A DNA stretch of 64,000 nucleotides from Halocynthiibacter styelae (lineage in GTDB: Bacteria; Pseudomonadota; Alphaproteobacteria; Rhodobacterales; Rhodobacteraceae): the NCBI RefSeq assembly GCF_016123485.1, contig NZ_JADCKQ010000014.1, positions 27,799 to 91,798 of the forward strand. Reading direction: 5' to 3'. Shown one piece after another: positions 44,062 to 52,595 of the stretch (position 1 is its first letter; each line of letters starts with the position of its first letter). A program made the position numbers and the translations under genes. The notes under the pieces are model-generated. The model was not told the origin of the DNA, did no database searches, and was given only the letters and a program-made list of their open reading frames with translations.

Positions 44062-45303
44062 ATGCCCCTTCGGCTTCTGAAATATGCCTTCTCCCGCGAC
44101 TATCCTGTCACCGGTGACATCCCTGCCACGCCCGATCTGAAATCCTCGTATGATGTGGTGATCATCGGCGGCGGTGGCCACGGGCTGGCCTGTGCGCATT
44201 ACCTGTCCAAATACCACGGCATCACCAATGTTGCGGTGCTGGAAAAAGGCTATCTGGCAGGGGGCAACACCGCGCGTAACACCACGACGATCCGGTCAAA
44301 CTACATCACGAAAGAGGGCATCGCCTTTTATAAAGAAGGCGTGCAGCTGTACGAGGAAATGAGCCAAGAGCTTGATTTCAACGTGATGTTTTCCCAACGC
44401 GGGCAGCTGACGCTGGCCCATACCGAAGCCACCCTTCGATCTTTCCATCTGCGGGCTGAAATGGGCAAACATGCGGGCACGAATATTGAGGTCGTAGACG
44501 CCCAGACGGTGAAGGACCTTTCGCCACATCTGAATATGGATGAAGGCGGCCCACTGGAAATCATGGGCGGGCTCTGGCATGCGGATGGCGGCACGGCGCG
44601 CCATGATGCTGTCGCCTGGGGCTACGCCGCACAGGCCGCACGCCGGGGTGTGGAAATCCATCAGCGCACCGAAGTTGAAGGCTTTGAAACAGATCAGGGC
44701 CGGATCACCAAAGTCCGCACCAATCGCGGGGACATTGCCGCCGGCCAGGTGATGATCGCTGTGGGTGGCATGAATTACGACATGGCCATGCGCGCCGGTG
44801 TCGAATTGCCGATCCGGTGTTACCCGCTTCAGGCCATGGTCACCCAGCCCCTGAAACCCTGGCTGCACACGCTTGTCAGTTCCGTCAGCCTGCACACCTA
44901 TCTTGTGCAATCCTCACGCGGCGAAATCGTGATTGGCGGCGGATCAGACCCTTATCAGCTGTGTTCCACCCGCTCGACCCTTGATATGAAAGAACATCTG
45001 TCTGAGGGCGCAACCCATCTTTTCCCCTTCCTGCAGGGCGTGCGTCTGCTGCGTCAATGGGCGGGCATCACCGATATGACACCGGATTATTCCCCCATCA
45101 TGGGCGCAAGCCCGCTGAAGAATCTCTGGCTGGATTGCGGCTGGGGCACCTGGGGGTTCAAAGCCACGCCAGTCGCCGGGAAATACATGGCGCAGACGAT
45201 TGCGAATGGACGCGTCGCGCCAATCCTTGAACCTTTCACCATGGAACGTTTTGCGCGTTTTGAACTGCTCAATGAAATGGGCGCAACAGCGGCGAGCCAC
45301 TGA
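44062..45303 (+). CDS. soxB: Sarcosine oxidase beta subunit (heterotetrameric)
   Basis: 413 residues, the usual length of SoxB. The FAD motif Val-Ile-Ile-Gly-Gly-Gly-Gly-His-Gly begins near residue 33; Asn-Thr-Ala-Arg-Asn-Thr-Thr-Thr-Ile-Arg-Ser-Asn-Tyr near 71-83 and Cys-Gly-Trp-Gly-Thr-Trp-Gly-Phe-Lys-Ala-Thr-Pro near 355-366 are SoxB hallmarks (the latter usually Gly-Thr-Gly-Gly-Phe). Thr-Ala-Arg-His-Asp near 178 carries the His that family members use to hold FMN covalently. The subunit oxidises the N-methyl group at the flavin and gives a methylene that is transferred by SoxA. It is 1 base upstream of soxD. Substrate may be sarcosine or a related N-methyl amino acid. Confidence 0.9.
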   Translation: MPLRLLKYAFSRDYPVTGDIPATPDLKSSYDVVIIGGGGHGLACAHYLSKYHGITNVAVLEKGYLAGGNTARNTTTIRSNYITKEGIAFYKEGVQLYEEMSQELDFNVMFSQRGQLTLAHTEATLRSFHLRAEMGKHAGTNIEVVDAQTVKDLSPHLNMDEGGPLEIMGGLWHADGGTARHDAVAWGYAAQAARRGVEIHQRTEVEGFETDQGRITKVRTNRGDIAAGQVMIAVGGMNYDMAMRAGVELPIRCYPLQAMVTQPLKPWLHTLVSSVSLHTYLVQSSRGEIVIGGGSDPYQLCSTRSTLDMKEHLSEGATHLFPFLQGVRLLRQWAGITDMTPDYSPIMGASPLKNLWLDCGWGTWGFKATPVAGKYMAQTIANGRVAPILEPFTMERFARFELLNEMGATAASH

Positions 45304-45304
45304 C

Positions 45305-45571
45305 ATGAAGATCCTGACCTGCCCGATGAACGGCCCCCGTAATATCAATGAATTTCAGTGCTTTGGCCCGGTAAAAAACGATCCCGACCCGGCCACAACC
45401 AGCGATGCAGACTGGGCACGTCACCTGTTTCGCGTCGATAATTCACGCGGCGTGATTACCGAATGGTGGCGGCATGTGCCATCAAACTACTTCTTTCTGG
45501 CAGAACGCAACGCGACCACAAATGAGGTGATCCGCACATTCACCCCCCAAGATGCGGAGGCACGACCATGA
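45305..45571 (+). CDS. soxD: Sarcosine oxidase delta subunit, zinc site altered
   Basis: 88 residues from ATG 45305, one base after the soxB stop; a longer frame inside soxB is rejected. It aligns along the small SoxD family: Cys-Pro near 6-7, Glu-Phe near 16, Trp-x-Arg-His-Val-Pro near 55-61, then Tyr-Phe-Phe-Leu-Ala-Glu-Arg-Asn-Ala-Thr-Thr-Asn-Glu-Val. Canonical SoxD binds Zn2+ with Cys-x2-Cys near the start and a His plus Cys later. Here the second Cys of the pair is Asn and the later Gly-Cys-Arg-type site reads Pro-Ser-Asn, so only one Cys and the His remain. The subunit probably lacks zinc. It overlaps soxA by ATGA. Confidence 0.8.
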   Translation: MKILTCPMNGPRNINEFQCFGPVKNDPDPATTSDADWARHLFRVDNSRGVITEWWRHVPSNYFFLAERNATTNEVIRTFTPQDAEARP

Positions 45572-48420
45572 CCCGCCTGCCCGCCCCCTGGGGACATCGC
45601 ATCAATCGCGATAAACCTGTCTCTTTCCGCTTTGAAGGCACGAAATTCACAGGCTTTGAAGGTGATGTCATCGCCTCGTCTCTTGCCGCGAATGACCAGT
45701 GGATGCTGTCACGCAGCTTCAAATATCACCGCCCACGCGGCCTTATGTCTATGGCCGGATCCGAGGCCGACACCCTGGTGCAACTGCCCTCTGATCCAAA
45801 CGTGCAGGCCGATCGTCATCAGATTTCCGAAGGGCTTCTGGTCACCGCCCAGAATGTAAACGGATCCCTTGCAAACGACCGCGATGCTTTCATGGATAAG
45901 CTGGGCCGCTTCATGCCCGTTGGATTCTATTACCGCACTTTCATGGGACCAACGCGCAATGCCTGGCTGAAATTCTGGGAACCGCTCATTCGCAAAAAGG
46001 CAGGCCTTGGTGTGCTGGATACTAATGCAACACATCAGAACTACGAAAAGGCAAACCTGTTTTGCGATCTGCTGGTGGTAGGCGGTGGTGCTGCCGGTTT
46101 GACCGCCGCGATTGAGGCCGCGGAAGCCGGGGCAGATGTGATCCTGGCCGAAATGGAACCAGAGATCGGCGGGGCGCTGACATATCGCCGCGACAGTTCT
46201 GATCTGCTGCACGATCTGCGCAACCGCGCGACAGCTTGCCCCAACCTGCGCATTATGACTGATACCCTGGTAAACGGCTGGTATGAAGACAACTGGCTGC
46301 CTCTGATCCGGGGCAATAAACTGTTCAAAACCCGCGCGGTTGAGGTCATCCTGGCCACCGGCGCAATTGAACAGCCCGCCACCTTCCGCAACAATGATCT
46401 GCCCGGGATCATGCTGGGCAGTGCTGCCCAACGCCTGATGCGCCATTACGCTGTAAAGCCTGGCAATCGTGCCGTGGTTCTTGCCGCCAATCCTGATGGT
46501 TACCGCGTGGCGCTTGATCTGCTGGACGCGGGCGTAGAACTTGCCACTGTCGTCGATCCGCGTGCAGGCGGTTCCGGTGGTGATCTGGCGAATGCGTTGC
46601 ACACAAAAGGCGTGAAAACCCTCACCGGCGACATCACCGAAGCCCAGGGCAAAAAGCACCTGAAATCCGTCACGGCAGACGGCACGCGTATCCCCTGTGA
46701 TCTGCTGGTCATGTCCGTTGGTTCCGTGCCCATGTGGCAACTGCCCTGCCAGGCAGGCGCAAAGCTCAGCTATGATCAGGACCACGCCCGTTTCAACCTG
46801 ACCCTGCCCGACGCACCCCTGCATATCGCCGGTTCCGTTAACGGGTTATCCTCACATGATGCCGTCACCACGGATGCCATCCGCAGCGCCCATCAGGTGC
46901 TCGCGCAGCTTGACCTGCCCCATCGCGACATCGCCGGGGTTGAGGACACCGAGGCGGTGCTTGCGAATTTTGAACCGACAATCACAGCTCACCCCAAAGG
47001 CAAAGATTTCATCGACCGGGATGAGGATATTCAGGTCAAAGATCTGCAAAACGCCACCAGAGAGGGCTACCGCGAGCTGGAGCTGATCAAACGTTTCACC
47101 ACCGTTGGTATGGGCCCATCACAGGGGCGGCATTCGGCCCTGGCCGCCGCCCGGATCGTCGCGAAAGCCACAGACCGCAGCATCGCAGAAACCGGCGTCA
47201 CCACGGCCCGCCCGCCGTTTGCACCTGAAACCCTGGGCGTTTTGTCCGGCCATCATCACCCTGCGGAACGGCGCACGGCATTGCACCAGGAACACCTGCG
47301 CCTTGGCGCGGATATGCGCCCGGTCGGGGCCTGGTGGCGTCCCTATTTTTACGGCGACAAAACCGATGCCCGCTGCCTGATTGATGAAGAAGTGCGGGCT
47401 GTGCGCGAAAACGCCGGCGTGCTGGATGTCTCCACCCTTGGCGGGCTTGAGGTGCGCGGGCCGGATGCTGGGGAGTTCCTCAACCGCATTTACACTATGG
47501 CCTATAAGAAACAGCCCGTCGGGCGCTGTCGCTATTGCCTGATGACCAATGAAATGGGAACGGTAATTGATGATGGCGTCGCCCTGCGCCTGGCCGATGA
47601 TTTGTACTACGTCACCGCCACCACCGGCGCGGTCGCGCGGGTCTATGCCGACATGCTGTTCTGGAACGCGCAATGGCAGCTGGATGTTGATGTGCTGAAT
47701 GTCACCTCTGCTTTCTCAGGCTTCAACATCACCGGACCAAATGCCCGTCAGGTGGTCGAGGCCCTGAACAGCAACATCGACTTTTCCCACGAAGGTTTCG
47801 CCTATCTCGAAGGATGCGAAGGCCGGGTTGCGGGCGTCCCCGTGCGGGCCATGCGCATCGGCTTCACGGGCGAGTTGTCTTATGAACTGCACTGCCCATC
47901 CAGCCATGCCCTGACGCTATGGCAAGCAATTATGGAGGCAGGTAAATCTGTCAGCCTGCGCCCTTACGGTCTGGAAGCCAGCCGGATTTTGCGTCTTGAA
48001 AAAGGACACATCCTGATTGGACAGGACACCGATGCGCTGACCTCCCCGGATGAGCTGGGTTTTGATTGGGCTGTTTCCAAAAGCAAACCTTTCTTCATCG
48101 GCAAACGCGCGATTGAGATGCGCCGCAACAAAGGCCTGCCGCGCAAACTGGCCGGCCTCAGCTTTGATGCGCCCCGCGACAGCCAGGACGTGCCACAGGA
48201 AAGCTGCCTTGTACTGCGGGACAATGTGCCGGTCGGTCATGTGACGTCATCGCTGTATTCACCAACGCTGAAGAAACATATCGCGCTGGCCTATGTGCAT
48301 GGCGACGACAGTGACACCGGCACGCAGGTCACGTTGAAATGTCGCAACGGTAAACGCGTGAACGCGCCGGTGGAAGGCCACGCCTTCTTTGATCCCGACA
48401 ACAAACGGCAGGAGGTGTGA
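45568..48420 (+). CDS. soxA: Sarcosine oxidase alpha subunit (heterotetrameric)
   Basis: 950 residues, close to the family norm of 960-1000. Residues about 1-110 form the N-terminal 2Fe-2S-ferredoxin-like fold without the cluster Cys, as in SoxA (Arg-Ile-Asn-Arg-Asp-Lys-Pro-Val-Ser-Phe, Ser-Phe-Lys-Tyr-His-Arg-Pro-Arg-Gly). The NAD-binding domain has Val-Val-Gly-Gly-Gly-Ala-Ala-Gly near 170. The C-terminal 400 residues are a GcvT-like folate domain (Gly-Val-Leu-Asp-Val-Ser-Thr-Leu-Gly, Gly-Phe-Thr-Gly-Glu-Leu-Ser-Tyr-Glu-Leu-His, Arg-Leu-Glu-Lys-Gly-His). It takes the methylene made by SoxB to give 5,10-methylene-tetrahydrofolate. It starts inside the soxD stop and ends 2 bases before soxG. 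Confidence 0.92.
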   Translation: MTRLPAPWGHRINRDKPVSFRFEGTKFTGFEGDVIASSLAANDQWMLSRSFKYHRPRGLMSMAGSEADTLVQLPSDPNVQADRHQISEGLLVTAQNVNGSLANDRDAFMDKLGRFMPVGFYYRTFMGPTRNAWLKFWEPLIRKKAGLGVLDTNATHQNYEKANLFCDLLVVGGGAAGLTAAIEAAEAGADVILAEMEPEIGGALTYRRDSSDLLHDLRNRATACPNLRIMTDTLVNGWYEDNWLPLIRGNKLFKTRAVEVILATGAIEQPATFRNNDLPGIMLGSAAQRLMRHYAVKPGNRAVVLAANPDGYRVALDLLDAGVELATVVDPRAGGSGGDLANALHTKGVKTLTGDITEAQGKKHLKSVTADGTRIPCDLLVMSVGSVPMWQLPCQAGAKLSYDQDHARFNLTLPDAPLHIAGSVNGLSSHDAVTTDAIRSAHQVLAQLDLPHRDIAGVEDTEAVLANFEPTITAHPKGKDFIDRDEDIQVKDLQNATREGYRELELIKRFTTVGMGPSQGRHSALAAARIVAKATDRSIAETGVTTARPPFAPETLGVLSGHHHPAERRTALHQEHLRLGADMRPVGAWWRPYFYGDKTDARCLIDEEVRAVRENAGVLDVSTLGGLEVRGPDAGEFLNRIYTMAYKKQPVGRCRYCLMTNEMGTVIDDGVALRLADDLYYVTATTGAVARVYADMLFWNAQWQLDVDVLNVTSAFSGFNITGPNARQVVEALNSNIDFSHEGFAYLEGCEGRVAGVPVRAMRIGFTGELSYELHCPSSHALTLWQAIMEAGKSVSLRPYGLEASRILRLEKGHILIGQDTDALTSPDELGFDWAVSKSKPFFIGKRAIEMRRNKGLPRKLAGLSFDAPRDSQDVPQESCLVLRDNVPVGHVTSSLYSPTLKKHIALAYVHGDDSDTGTQVTLKCRNGKRVNAPVEGHAFFDPDNKRQEV

Positions 48421-48422
48421 TC

Positions 48423-48965
48423 ATGAAAACCTTCCCTCTCTCTCCCGGTGGTGCGGCGGAAAATGTCACACTGATTGATAATGTCATCACCCTGACAGAT
48501 CTCACCCCCCTGCCCCGTTTCGGTCTGAAAGGCCGGGGTTCAGGCGCCTGGCTGCAAGCACAGGGCCGCCCCCTGCCCCAGATCAACCAAATCGCAAATG
48601 GCGTGCTGCGCCTGGGCAGTGAGGATCTGGTTGTTGTTGAAACTGCCGACGATCTGCGCGCTGCCTGGCACGCGGCCCCTGCCCCCAAAGGGTACACCGC
48701 CTGGCGCGAAGAAACCTGGGCCTGGATGCATCTGTCCGGCCCACGCCTGAATGATGTGCTGGCAAAGATCTGTCCGGTTGATCTGTCCCCTGCCGCCTTC
48801 AAAGACAATCAGATCGCCCAGACCCGCGTGGGTTATCTTGAAGCGATCATCTGGCGTCACACCTTTGACGGCCGCGAAGGATTTTCTGTGTTCTTTGACA
48901 TTGCCGCCACCGCGTTTTTTGCCAATGCTGTTGCCACAGCCGCCCGTGAGTTCAGCGAAGGATAA
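48423..48965 (+). CDS. soxG: Sarcosine oxidase gamma subunit
   Basis: 180 residues from ATG 48423, chosen because AGGAGG lies 7 bases upstream; a GTG at 48417 sits within that site. The length and the pattern (Leu-Lys-Gly-Arg-Gly at about 36-40, Leu-Pro-Gln-Ile-Asn-Gln, Leu-Gly-Ser-Glu-Asp, Trp-Met-His-Leu-Ser-Gly, and a C-terminal Phe-Phe-Asp-Ile-Ala) are those of SoxG, a GcvT-fragment-like subunit that packs against SoxA. It is 3 bases before the hydroxyacid dehydrogenase gene. Together with soxB, soxD and soxA the full heterotetramer is encoded. Confidence 0.82.
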   Translation: MKTFPLSPGGAAENVTLIDNVITLTDLTPLPRFGLKGRGSGAWLQAQGRPLPQINQIANGVLRLGSEDLVVVETADDLRAAWHAAPAPKGYTAWREETWAWMHLSGPRLNDVLAKICPVDLSPAAFKDNQIAQTRVGYLEAIIWRHTFDGREGFSVFFDIAATAFFANAVATAAREFSEG

Positions 48966-48968
48966 TCC

Positions 48969-49934
48969 ATGAAGAACCCCGTCACCATTCTGCACACCGA
49001 TAACCCGGAAGCTTCCCGCGATGTGCTGGCGAAATCCCACCCGGATCTGACCATTCACACCTGCGACAGCTATGACGCCCTGCCCGCGATGATCACAGAA
49101 ACCGGTGCAGAGGTTGTCTATTCCGTGCGTTTTGCGGGCACCCCGGGCTTTCCCCGCCAGGCGCTGATCGACGCGCCAACGGTGAAATGGGTTTCAATCG
49201 GCGGGTCCGGCACGGATCATATGAACCCCTGGAACCCGGAAACCCTGACGGTCACAAATGCCGCTGGTGTTGCCGCAGATATGATGGCGGAATATGCGCT
49301 TGGGGGAATGTTGCATTTCTCTCTCAACATCCCCGGCTTCAAAGCCGCCCAGGCACAGCAGAACTGGATCTCGGGCAGGGTCGAACCCATCGCAGGTAAA
49401 ACCGTTCTGATCCTGGGCCTTGGCCAGACAGGCATGGCCGTCGCCGCGCGCAGCAAAGCCATGGGTCTGAACACCATCGGTGTACGCGCCCGCCCGAAAG
49501 ACACGCCCCATGTGGATGAAGTCCACGGCATGGATGCCCTGCCCGGCCTCTGGTCCCGCGCTGATTTCATCGTCTGCTGTGTGCCCCTGCTCGACAGCAC
49601 GCGCGGGCTTGTGGGTGCGAACGCCTTCCAGTCGATGAAGGAAACAGCAGTGATCATCGACGTGTCGCGCGGCGGTGTGATTGACGAGGCTCCGTTGATC
49701 AAAGCCCTGCAAGGGAACACAATCCGTGGCGCGGCGCTGGATGTCTTCACCATCGAGCCCCTGCCCGAGGATCATCCGCTCTGGACCTTTGAAAACACCA
49801 TCATCACGCCGCATTGTTCTTCCGTCTATGACGGCTGGGATCTGAAATCGGTGGAAATGTTCGCGGATAATCTCTGGCGCTATCGCCGGGGCGAGACACT
49901 GTTAAATATCGTTAATCCTGAAAGAGGATACTGA
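48969..49934 (+). CDS. D-2-hydroxyacid dehydrogenase (NAD-dependent)
   Basis: 321 residues. The NAD-binding Gly-Leu-Gly-Gln-Thr-Gly is near residue 155, and the catalytic set is present: Arg in Val-Ser-Arg-Gly-Gly (about 236), Glu in Thr-Ile-Glu-Pro-Leu-Pro-Glu (about 264), and His in Thr-Pro-His-Cys-Ser (about 283). Enzymes of this family interconvert 2-oxo acids and D-2-hydroxy acids. The N-terminal substrate domain has Gly-Gly-Ser-Gly-Thr-Asp-His. Placement within the sox operon, 3 bases after soxG and 1 base before the MttB-family gene, suggests it handles a 2-oxo acid such as glyoxylate or a larger product of the pathway. That substrate is an inference. Confidence 0.87.
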   Translation: MKNPVTILHTDNPEASRDVLAKSHPDLTIHTCDSYDALPAMITETGAEVVYSVRFAGTPGFPRQALIDAPTVKWVSIGGSGTDHMNPWNPETLTVTNAAGVAADMMAEYALGGMLHFSLNIPGFKAAQAQQNWISGRVEPIAGKTVLILGLGQTGMAVAARSKAMGLNTIGVRARPKDTPHVDEVHGMDALPGLWSRADFIVCCVPLLDSTRGLVGANAFQSMKETAVIIDVSRGGVIDEAPLIKALQGNTIRGAALDVFTIEPLPEDHPLWTFENTIITPHCSSVYDGWDLKSVEMFADNLWRYRRGETLLNIVNPERGY

Positions 49935-49935
49935 C

Positions 49936-51474
49936 ATGGCACGAGAAAAACGCAGCGGCGGACGCCGGGGAAAAAGCGCACGCAGCGGTGGCGGGATCAA
50001 TCAGCTGCCCTGGCAGAATGTGATGAACACCGCGCCAAAGACCGAACTTCTGAACGAAGAACAGCTGGAAAAACTGCACGCCACATCCATGCGCATCCTG
50101 TCTGAGGCCGGTATTCGCGTGATGGGCGATAACGTCATGGATCTGTTTGAGAAAGCAGGCGCCATTGTCGATCGCGACACCAAGACCATCCGCATGGATG
50201 AAAACATCGTCAACGAAGCCCTGAAAACCGTGCCGGAAACCTTCACTCTGACGGCACGCAACCCGGCGAAACGCATCACGCTTGGCGGTGATCACGTGAA
50301 TTTCGGCCTGGTCGCAGGCCCGCCAAATGTGCATGATTGTATAAACGGGCGGCATCCGGGGAATTATGAAGATTACTGCAACTTCATCAAGCTCGCCCAC
50401 CATTTCAACGCCATTCACCTGATCGGCAACCAGGTGACCGCGCCGCAGGAAATGCCTGCAAACAACCGTCATCTGGATACTTACAACGCCAATCTGACGT
50501 ATTCCGACCTCAGCTTCCACGCCACCGCCATTGGCCGGGGCCGCGCGATGGACGGGATCAATATGATGGCGATTTCACGTGGCATCAGCCTGGAAGAAAT
50601 GCGCCAGGATCCGGGCCTGATCACTATCATCTCCGTCAACTCCCCACGTCTGTTTGATGACGCGATGGGGGACGGCCTGATCGCTATGGCAGAACATGGC
50701 CAGCCGGTGACAATCACGCCGTTCACCCTGATGGGCGCGATGACACCCGTGACCCTGCCCGCAGCGCTTGCCCAGCAAAACGCTGAAGCTTTATTTGGCG
50801 TCACCCTGACCCAGCTGGTCAACCCCGGTACACCCGTGATGTATGGATCTTTCACCTCAAACGTGGATATGAAATCCGGCGCGCCCGCCTTTGGCACCCC
50901 GGAAAACAGCAAGGCAAACATGATCTCGGGGCAGTTGTGCCGCCGCTATGGCATCCCTTACCGCACCTCAAACGCCAATGCGTCGAACGCCGTTGATCTT
51001 CAGGCCGCCTATGAAACCATGATGGCCACCTGGGGCGCGGTTCTGGGCGGGGCGAACCTTGTGTATCACGCCGCCGGCTGGCTTGAAGGCGGTCTGACTG
51101 CGTCATATGAGAAATTCGTCATGGATGTTGAGATCATCCAGAACATGATGGAATTCCTCAAACCTCTGAAATTTGACGACGCGGAACTGGGTCTGGATAC
51201 CATCAAAGACGTGCCCACCGGCGGGCATTTCTTTGGCACTGATCACACCATGGCCCGCTATCAGACGGCGTTTTATTCCCCCATGCTGTCTGACTGGCAG
51301 AACCACGGTGCCTGGGAAGCCGCCGGATCCAAAACGGCGCTGAACCGTGCCACAGAAATCTGGCAACAGGCCCTGCGCGAATATGAAGAGCCCACGATGG
51401 ACCCGGCCATTCGCGAAGAACTTGACGCTTATATGGCAAAACGCAAAGAAGAGATCGGCACAGAAGAACCCTGA
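49936..51474 (+). CDS. MttB-family methyltransferase (non-pyrrolysine)
   Basis: 512 residues. Conserved stretches of the MttB family are present throughout: Ile-Leu-Ser-Glu-Ala-Gly-Ile-Arg near 41, Thr-Ala-Arg-Asn-Pro-Ala, Gly-Pro-Pro-Asn-Val, Gly-Asn-Gln-Val-Thr-Ala-Pro, and Tyr-His-Ala-Ala-Gly-Trp-Leu-Glu-Gly-Gly near 377-386. The frame has no in-frame TAG, so it belongs to the non-pyrrolysine group, whose known members demethylate quaternary amines such as glycine betaine with a corrinoid protein. No corrinoid protein is in the window, so the partner is elsewhere or a different acceptor is used. The N-terminus has a Lys/Arg/Gly-rich tail. It probably removes one methyl before the N-methyl product enters sarcosine oxidase. 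Confidence 0.82.
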   Translation: MAREKRSGGRRGKSARSGGGINQLPWQNVMNTAPKTELLNEEQLEKLHATSMRILSEAGIRVMGDNVMDLFEKAGAIVDRDTKTIRMDENIVNEALKTVPETFTLTARNPAKRITLGGDHVNFGLVAGPPNVHDCINGRHPGNYEDYCNFIKLAHHFNAIHLIGNQVTAPQEMPANNRHLDTYNANLTYSDLSFHATAIGRGRAMDGINMMAISRGISLEEMRQDPGLITIISVNSPRLFDDAMGDGLIAMAEHGQPVTITPFTLMGAMTPVTLPAALAQQNAEALFGVTLTQLVNPGTPVMYGSFTSNVDMKSGAPAFGTPENSKANMISGQLCRRYGIPYRTSNANASNAVDLQAAYETMMATWGAVLGGANLVYHAAGWLEGGLTASYEKFVMDVEIIQNMMEFLKPLKFDDAELGLDTIKDVPTGGHFFGTDHTMARYQTAFYSPMLSDWQNHGAWEAAGSKTALNRATEIWQQALREYEEPTMDPAIREELDAYMAKRKEEIGTEEP

Positions 51475-51531
51475 TTTTCCCGGGGTGCGCCTGCCTGCGC
51501 GCCCCGGCACTCATATGATCGGAGAAACACA

Positions 51532-51858
51532 ATGCCCCATGCTGAACTGAAATATTCCAGCGATCTGACCCTGGATGCACCTGCGCTTTTGCGGGGGATC
51601 GAACAGGTTATTCAGCGCCATGATGCGGGGTCAGGGGAATGTAAGGGCCGCTCCTACCCGACGGATCTGTACCATCACAGCCACTGCCTGCTGCAACTGT
51701 CGATGCTGACCAAAGCGCATCGCGACAACACATTTACCCAGGCGTTGCTGGCAGATCTTGAAGCAGAAATGAAAAAGCACCTCCGGCAGAAATGCTTTTT
51801 GTCGCTTGGTATTGCCTATTCAGATGAAAATTACATCACGACAGATCATCAGCCCTGA
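51532..51858 (+). CDS. Tautomerase-superfamily protein, CHMI-like
   Basis: 108 residues; GGAG precedes the ATG. It opens with Met-Pro-His-Ala-Glu-Leu-Lys-Tyr-Ser, the start expected when Pro2 becomes the catalytic N-terminal proline, and Gly-Glu-Cys-Lys-Gly-Arg-Ser-Tyr near 34-41 corresponds to the Lys-x-Arg region of 5-carboxymethyl-2-hydroxymuconate isomerase. The family isomerises or hydrates 2-hydroxymuconate-type or enol acids. It is 57 bases after the MttB-family gene and probably in the same operon; its 3' end overlaps the convergent isomerase-like gene by 10 bases. Its role in an N-methyl pathway is unclear. Confidence 0.68.
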   Translation: MPHAELKYSSDLTLDAPALLRGIEQVIQRHDAGSGECKGRSYPTDLYHHSHCLLQLSMLTKAHRDNTFTQALLADLEAEMKKHLRQKCFLSLGIAYSDENYITTDHQP

Positions 51859-52595
51859 AGCAGGTCAAACAACCGCCCCGGCAGGCCGTCGTGCCGCGGC
51901 AGGCTCAACGCTTTAGCCACAGCAAACATCATCGCCTGGTTTGACGTGACAACGGGTTTTCCCAGCGCCGCTTCAATCCGCGTGACCGCCTCAACAGATC
52001 GCATGTCCGTGCAGCTTAAAACAATCGCCTCTGCCGCAGGATCATCCGCCTGACAGGCAAGGTCATAGACCTCATCCGGGGTCAGCTCGCCCTGGCCATA
52101 GTTGCCCAGCTCCCGCCCGACGTCGGCACATTTCACGGTTTCAATCCCGTTTGCACGCAGGAAATCCTGCGCCTGCACGTTGATTTCCCCAAGATAGGGC
52201 GATGAAAACCCAACCTTCGTGACACCCAATGCCTGGATCGCAGCCACCAGCGCACCCGCAGCCGTGAAACATTTCGCCCCGCTGCCCGCCTTAATATCCC
52301 GCGCCAGATCCGCATCAAACGACGGGCCGTGGGTCAGGGTCGCCGACGTACAGCCGTATAAAACCACATCCGGTCGCACCCCGGAAATCATGCGCAGATC
52401 ATGGGAAATATCCGATGCCCCCAGCCCCGCCATTTGGTCAGACCCCGGGATTTCATCCACGTCATATCCCCCCATACGCTGAAAATGCACCGTGGTATCG
52501 GGGCAGCGCATCAGATCCATATCGGCTTCAAGGTTGGTGTTGGTGAAGGGCACCAGCACACCAATTTTCGCACGCGTCCGGGTTTCATAAGTCAT
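51849..52595 (-). CDS. Maleate isomerase-like Asp/Glu racemase-family protein
   Basis: 248 residues. The two active-site cysteines are present: Tyr-Gly-Cys-Thr-Ser-Ala-Thr near residue 81 and Leu-Ser-Cys-Thr-Asp-Met-Arg near 194. The N-terminal Gly-Val-Leu-Val-Pro-Phe-Thr-Asn-Thr-Asn-Leu-Glu is typical of maleate cis-trans isomerase and arylmalonate decarboxylase relatives. It acts without cofactor on a dicarboxylate or its amide in the cytoplasm. It is last in the operon hyuA-hyuB-aminotransferase-isomerase, overlapping the aminotransferase gene by 4 bases. Maleamate- or maleate-type intermediates from a ring-opened heterocycle are a possibility, not a finding. Confidence 0.8.
   Translation of the reverse strand: MTYETRTRAKIGVLVPFTNTNLEADMDLMRCPDTTVHFQRMGGYDVDEIPGSDQMAGLGASDISHDLRMISGVRPDVVLYGCTSATLTHGPSFDADLARDIKAGSGAKCFTAAGALVAAIQALGVTKVGFSSPYLGEINVQAQDFLRANGIETVKCADVGRELGNYGQGELTPDEVYDLACQADDPAAEAIVLSCTDMRSVEAVTRIEAALGKPVVTSNQAMMFAVAKALSLPRHDGLPGRLFDLLQG

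Noticed and set aside
45709..46824. Long open frame opposite soxA
   Set aside because: Antisense shadow; soxA is complete and in operon context.
49936..51474. Possible pyrrolysine (TAG read-through) in the MttB-family gene
   Set aside because: The frame is continuous without any TAG, so it belongs to the non-pyrrolysine group.
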